In this document: piece after piece, positions 59,901-64,000 of the stretch
Position numbering within the stretch: the stretch's first letter is position 1
Layout of the letters: each line of letters begins with the position of its first letter
Source of the DNA: Thalassia testudinum
Taxonomy: Eukaryota; Streptophyta; Magnoliopsida; Alismatales; Hydrocharitaceae
DNA length: 64,000 nt
Direction: 5' to 3'
Assembly: GCA_037157565.1 (NCBI GenBank)
Contig: JAZHRO010000013.1
Span: forward strand, 80,717,501-80,781,500
Position numbers and translations under genes: made by a program
The notes under the pieces: generated by a model
What the model saw: only the letters and a program-made list of their open reading frames with translations
Told to the model about the DNA's origin: nothing
The model's database searches: none

Positions 59901-62900
59901 TTCCAAATGCCATCTAGCAATTACATTAGATACTCTGTTTGGGCCACCTATGGGGGTTACACTGCGGGAGAAAATTGCAGCTGTTCAACATTGGCCAACA
60001 CCAACTAGTGCAAAAGCTTTAAGGGGATTTTTGGGATTTGTTGGATACTATTTTAAGTTCATTCAAGGCTTTGGCATTATTGCAACTCCTATGTATTTAT
60101 CACTCAAGAAACGTTCATTTCAATTGAGTGATCATACAATGATGCTTTTGAAGCACTCAAACAGGACCTTGTTTTAGAGCATGTTCTTACATTGCCTGAT
60201 TTTCACTTGCCATTTGTGGTTCATTATTATGCAAAGGGCCTCAGTATGGAGCATTCCTATGGTAGTAAGGCTGGCTTATAGGATTACCTATGGGAAAGAA
60301 ATGAATGGTATCTTACATATTGTTGAGAAGTGCCACCACTATCCTATGGGATGAAGATCTACAATACAGACTGATCATCAAAGTATTGGTTATTTACTCA
60401 AAAAAACTACCAACACTCCAGAAGAACAAAAGTATTTAGTTTGGCTTATGGACCTTGATTTCCAACTTGAATACAATAAGGGTAAACACAACCATGGTGT
60501 ATTATCAGGGTGGAGTTCAAGTGATCAAATCCAAATATTTTAGCGGATTCAATCTTTTTGGACTTTGCATGGCTGTAACATGAGGTTTTATTTGATAGAG
60601 ACCATTATTATCAATGTAGTGGTCTTTTATGGTATTAAGAGTGAATTTTGTTGGCTCAAAAAGGTTCCCTTCTTAAAAAGATGCTTTCTTCACCCATAAT
60701 TCTGCCGAAGGAGGTCAATCTGGTAACACTAAAACTTTGCATCCCTAAAGCACAATTTCAAATGGAAGCACTTGGATTCAAATGTCTAATACCATGTATA
60801 GAGCTACTATGTTTGTCAGATATACAAGCTTGATACCCATGCTCCATCAGGCATTTTCCAACCTTTGTCAGGACTAGACAATACCTGGGAAACTATAGAA
60901 AAGGTTTTTAGAAAGTTTACCCCTTTCCAAGCATAAATTAGTCATTTGGTTGCAGTCAGTCAACTCCCAAACTATAGTCATTTCGTCCCAGTCACACATC
61001 CATATTCTGCCACAATGTTGCCGCTGATTTCATCGGGATTGGATAGATTGCATGATATTCCTCCATCAATTGTTTCTGATAGAGATATTGCCTTCTTAAG
61101 ATCCTTTTTGCAGGAATAGTTGCAGCACATAGTACCAGTACAATATACAAGTGGGACCACCCTCCTGATCAAGCAGTGCGAAAAAGCCCTTCTTGGTTCC
61201 GAAACTTGGTCGAAGTGGGATTCTACCAGGAAACCATGAATTTTTTAGTTTGCACCATCAGTTTCCGGTCAAGACACTTCAATGGAATGAGACTAGAATA
61301 TTTGGTACTTCTGACTCAGGATTCTCACTTGAACACTTCTTCCAAATTGCCTCATTCTTTGATTTCTTCCTCTATCTTTGACTCCCTACTTTGCATACTC
61401 CTCCCTCCATTCCGAAAATCAATCAAAGAAATGCGAGGGGAAGCCCACCCAACCATTGGATTATAGCTTGCGATGTCCTCATCACTTTATTCTGCACGCT
61501 GAATGAGTATAAGCACCTTCCATTCATTTTTTGGATTTTTTTTTTGACTCCCTACTTTGCATACTCCTCCCTTCATTCCGAAAATCAATCAAAGAAATGC
61601 GAGGGGAAGCCCACCCAACCATTGGATTATAGCTCACGAAGTCCTCGTCACTTTATTCTGCACGCTGAATGAGTATAAGCATCTTCCACTCATTTTTTGG
61701 ATTTTTTTGCATCACACTTTGATCTTCCACTTCTTCGATCCAGAATTTCCAACAACTTTTTGGCTCCCTGAATACAATGGAATTCACACCTAATGAATCT
61801 TTGACTCTACCTCATTTGATTAAGACCATAGGATGTTCCTGCAAATTATGACCTTTGTCTGGAATGTAAGCAAATATATCATGCTTGAGCATGTTCTTAT
61901 GTAGATATGAATTAGCGTTTGGAAACCTACTTGTGATGCTTCTGTTTCCAAGAGCAGCATGCTTGGGTTGCCTGGCTCGCTTGGGCAGAAGTTTGGTAAA
62001 ATACCAGTTACCATTTTTAATCCGGTTCTAATTCATTCAAGCTCATGTCTACCTCCTATCATTCAAATATATGTTACCAGCACATCCTACCTAAGCACCA
62101 GAACCAATACTCACCCTATGAGGATGCAATCAGGTATTATAGGAGTTGAACTCACTCCTCCAACATTCACAACATAGAAGGAAGCATAGAAGGAAGCAAC
62201 AAGCTGACAAGAAGTGCACAGAACAATCTTTCAAGTTAGGAGTTTGGATCTACCTCAAAGTCCAATTATACTGCCAGAATTGAGTGTTTGTTTAAATGCT
62301 ACATCTGCAAGTTGGCAGTAAAAATTTATGGCCCAAATCAGATTATTTGGAAGATTACAGATGCCGCATACAGTTACAGTTGCCTCTGGACGCAAAGAAT
62401 CAGCCTATATCCTTCAGGTTTGTCAATTGAAGAAAAAGAAGCATTGAGGTCAATCTGAGTTCCTTCCTGAACCCTGTGAAGAGGAGCCACAACTGCAACG
62501 GCCATTGGGAAAAAGAATGACCAAAAAGGATAACAATGGAGTGAAGAAGTTATCGATCCATAGATGAAGCAATTTAACCATACCTCTATCCGAAAATACT
62601 CCCACTTCAACCTTGAGGACAAGGCTTGATAAAGGGGAATGATGGATCATATTGGGAGGGATCAGAGCCCAAGAGCCATTAAATAAGTAAAGAAGTCAAC
62701 AATTTGGTTAAGTTAGTTGTCAGCATAGACCCTGTTATGATAGTTGAGTTGGGTAAGCAGGAGAATCATCGTGTCTATAGGGACTCTTGACCCATGGGAT
62801 TCCTCCTCCACCACAAAAAGGCATCAATACATCATTGAAAGGGTCATGTTATGCTTCTTCTAAACCCAATTTTCTTACCTAAACACCCTAATCTTCTTTG

Positions 62901-63727
62901 TCTCTTAACCCATCCTCTCCTCTCCCATGCTTTCTTCTTCGCTTCCACTTCTTCCAAGCCAGCGGTTAGTTGTGCCCAAAGCAAAGCTTCCTCCTCCTCC
63001 AATTCCACCATTCCAACTCTTGGCACACATTATCAAACAAGAGCATACTTGCAGATGACGCTTGAAAAGCACGTTACAAGATAACTTACAGTCTTGAGTT
63101 TTGTAGTCATGCGGCCGAATCAGCCACCACATGGTACAAACAGACATCAAAATTAGCAGCCAAACCATCGAAGCGAAACACAAGGGGAAACCGATCCCCA
63201 ACTCAAAACAAACATGCTTAAAAGAGGCAAAGATACAAACTTTTTTTCAAACCCAAACAAAACGACCTTAAAAGAGGCAAAGATGGAAACTTTTTTTCTC
63301 TCTTTTTCTTCCACAACCACGAGCTTACCTTGCAAGTGGAGAACTCTGCCTTGCGGTACTTATCGTTGTCCCTGAAGAGGCGGGAGTGGAGCATGGGGGT
63401 GTAGGCGGCCTCGGCGCCGTGCCTGCGGCAAAGCATGCGGAAGGGTAGCTCCGAGTTGTCCACCATGGGGGCCACCAGGAACCTCGGCGACCCAAGCGAC
63501 CTCCAGTGGACCCACGCCCTCTTCTCCGCTCGACCCTCCCCAAGGTCGGGGCTTTGCGTTGTTGAAGGAGGAGGCGTCGGCGGCGGGGAGGGGCCGTGGT
63601 CGAGGCCCGAGCAGAGGGCGTCGTCGGCGGTGGTGGCAGCGGCCATAGTGGAAGCGGGCACGAGTTGGGGCTTTGGCCGCGGGTGGTGTAGTAGGGGTGC
63701 GGACCGGAAGGATCGGGAAAGCCACAT
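56210..63727 (-). CDS. DUS1L: tRNA-dihydrouridine(16/17) synthase-like protein (DUS1-type), three exons
   Basis: Exons 63727-63329, 58085-57979 and 56951-56210 join in frame to 415 residues plus TGA, close to plant homologues of this family. The enzyme reduces uridines of tRNA to dihydrouridine using FMN and NAD(P)H. Exon 1 holds [14 protein letters not shown] (FMN-binding first strand) and [11 protein letters not shown]; exon 2 [15 protein letters not shown] and YVDINLG; exon 3 [17 protein letters not shown] with the catalytic Cys, [22 protein letters not shown] and [15 protein letters not shown]. The first ATG adds a 27-residue Arg/Pro-rich leader that could be an organelle-targeting sequence; Met28 (63646) is the alternative start. 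No zinc-finger or RNA-binding extension is present. Frames and splice sites are intact. Confidence 0.92.
57085..57590. repeat. Repeats in DUS intron 2
   Basis: 57085-57235 holds a short element also represented at 25300-25440 (TTTGAATGT, AAGATGAATA). 57230-57590 is a run of GGGTTAAACGGG/AACCCGTTTAACCC units in both orientations, able to fold: about 57311-57333 pairs with 57347-57370. Confidence 0.55.
57979..58085 (-). CDS. DUS1L: DUS1-like exon 2
   Basis: [20 protein letters not shown] to [10 protein letters not shown]. Acceptor AG 58087-58086, donor GT 57978-57977, phase 2. It completes the Gly codon with exon 3. Confidence 0.92.
58830..62640 (+). pseudogene. Old Ty3/gypsy relic in DUS intron 1
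   Basis: Plus-strand pieces in order: protease ([15 protein letters not shown], near 58900-58950), RT ([42 protein letters not shown] near 59797), connection ([38 protein letters not shown] at 59950-60090), RNase H ([12 protein letters not shown], near 60364), integrase ([17 protein letters not shown], near 61040) and a pre-LTR signal (CCTTGAGGACAAGG then AAAGGGGAATG, 62609-62641). Frequent stops and frameshifts. LTRs are not confidently paired. Confidence 0.8.
61378..61709 (+). repeat. 166-bp direct tandem duplication
   Basis: TTGACTCCCTACTTTGCATA begins at 61378 and again at 61544. The two 166-bp units differ at only a handful of positions, far fewer than the surrounding relic would suggest. 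Confidence 0.85.
63329..63727 (-). CDS. DUS1L: DUS1-like exon 1 (133 codons)
   Basis: GC-rich; [20 protein letters not shown] leader, then the conserved start of the TIM barrel, ending KAEFSTCK. Donor AAG/GTAAGC at 63329/63328, phase 0. Confidence 0.9.
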
Positions 63728-64000
63728 ACATGTGGCGGTTGGCGAGTACGTCAGTTGGACTAGCTTCTTTTGGTTAGGGTTTGGGGTTGGGTCTGTGGGT
63801 TGGATTTGGATTGGACGTTGGGTATCCAGGTTTTATTATCCAGGTTTACGGCCCCGTCTGTTGGGAGGAATTGAGGAGGCCTTAATTTCAGATGTGGCAT
63901 CTTTTCATTCTACCACAACTCCCCCTTATTTCAAACAATTACGAGAGTGTGTAAAGGTACTTTGTAATGTAAAAGTGATGATCACATCATATATTTTTTT
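63728..64000 (-). promoter_or_regulatory. Upstream region of the DUS1-like gene
   Basis: The sequence turns AT-rich away from the gene. No clear TATA box or other element is recognised. Confidence 0.3.

Larger units (their letters stand above)
58086..63328. other. DUS intron 1 (5.2 kb)
   Basis: Flanked by good donor and acceptor sites. It holds AT-rich sequence (58086-58800), a gypsy relic (58830-62640 and perhaps to about 63050), a tandem duplication (61378-61709) and a tRNA-like segment (59004-59066). Confidence 0.8.

Overview
This is a nuclear segment from a flowering plant. The evidence is spliced genes with plant-type introns, two families found in plants (a PMT-type pectin-methyltransferase-like gene and a TMKL1-like receptor kinase relic), and dense nested LTR retrotransposons of the plant clades Athila, Tat, Tekay/Del and Copia. 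The first exons of both host genes are strongly GC-rich and later exons are AT-richer, a gradient common in monocots. A non-grass monocot is my inference only. No bacterial, organellar or CRISPR features are present.

Layout. (1) 1-7742: the 3' part of a decayed Athila Ty3/gypsy element ending in a 1.6-kb LTR. (2) 7743-11498: a 5'-truncated Ty1/copia relic, split at 8516-10509 by a small non-autonomous LTR element. (3) 11803-23806 (minus): the first five exons of a PMT24-27-like methyltransferase gene. Its intron 2 holds a 7.5-kb Tat-clade gypsy element (13783-21296, TSD TCACC). Its intron 5 runs off the left edge and holds everything in (1) and (2). (4) 24300-29500: intergenic, with a probable solo LTR at 25502-26467. 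(5) 29500-34930: a TMKL1-like LRR pseudogene (minus) split by a solo LTR (29892-34460, TSD TCTAA), which itself contains a second, unrelated solo LTR (30769-32477, TSD CTGAC). (6) 37682-50740: a minus-strand solo LTR hosting a full-length plus-strand Tekay/Del-type gypsy element of the same family (40119-50472, TSD CGCTC). (7) 51053-53699: a third, older solo LTR of this group (TSD TAACG). (8) 56210-63727 (minus): a complete three-exon tRNA-dihydrouridine synthase gene, with a gypsy relic and a 166-bp tandem duplication in its 5.2-kb first intron.

The two host genes look functional: frames, splice sites and catalytic motifs are intact despite the intronic elements. Every transposon-encoded frame carries stops.

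The most unusual signal is a strictly spaced array of the palindrome CAGACGTCTG in the LTRs. Copies sit exactly 20 bp apart, often as a 20-12-20 quartet, and in one place as six copies at a constant 20-bp step. The same spacing rule occurs in the Tekay-family LTRs and in the unrelated solo LTR nested inside one of them. A third LTR of the Tekay group, of the same length, lacks it. I know of no description of this arrangement; its role (bZIP/C-box enhancer, target of an anti-silencing factor, or RNA hairpin) is open.
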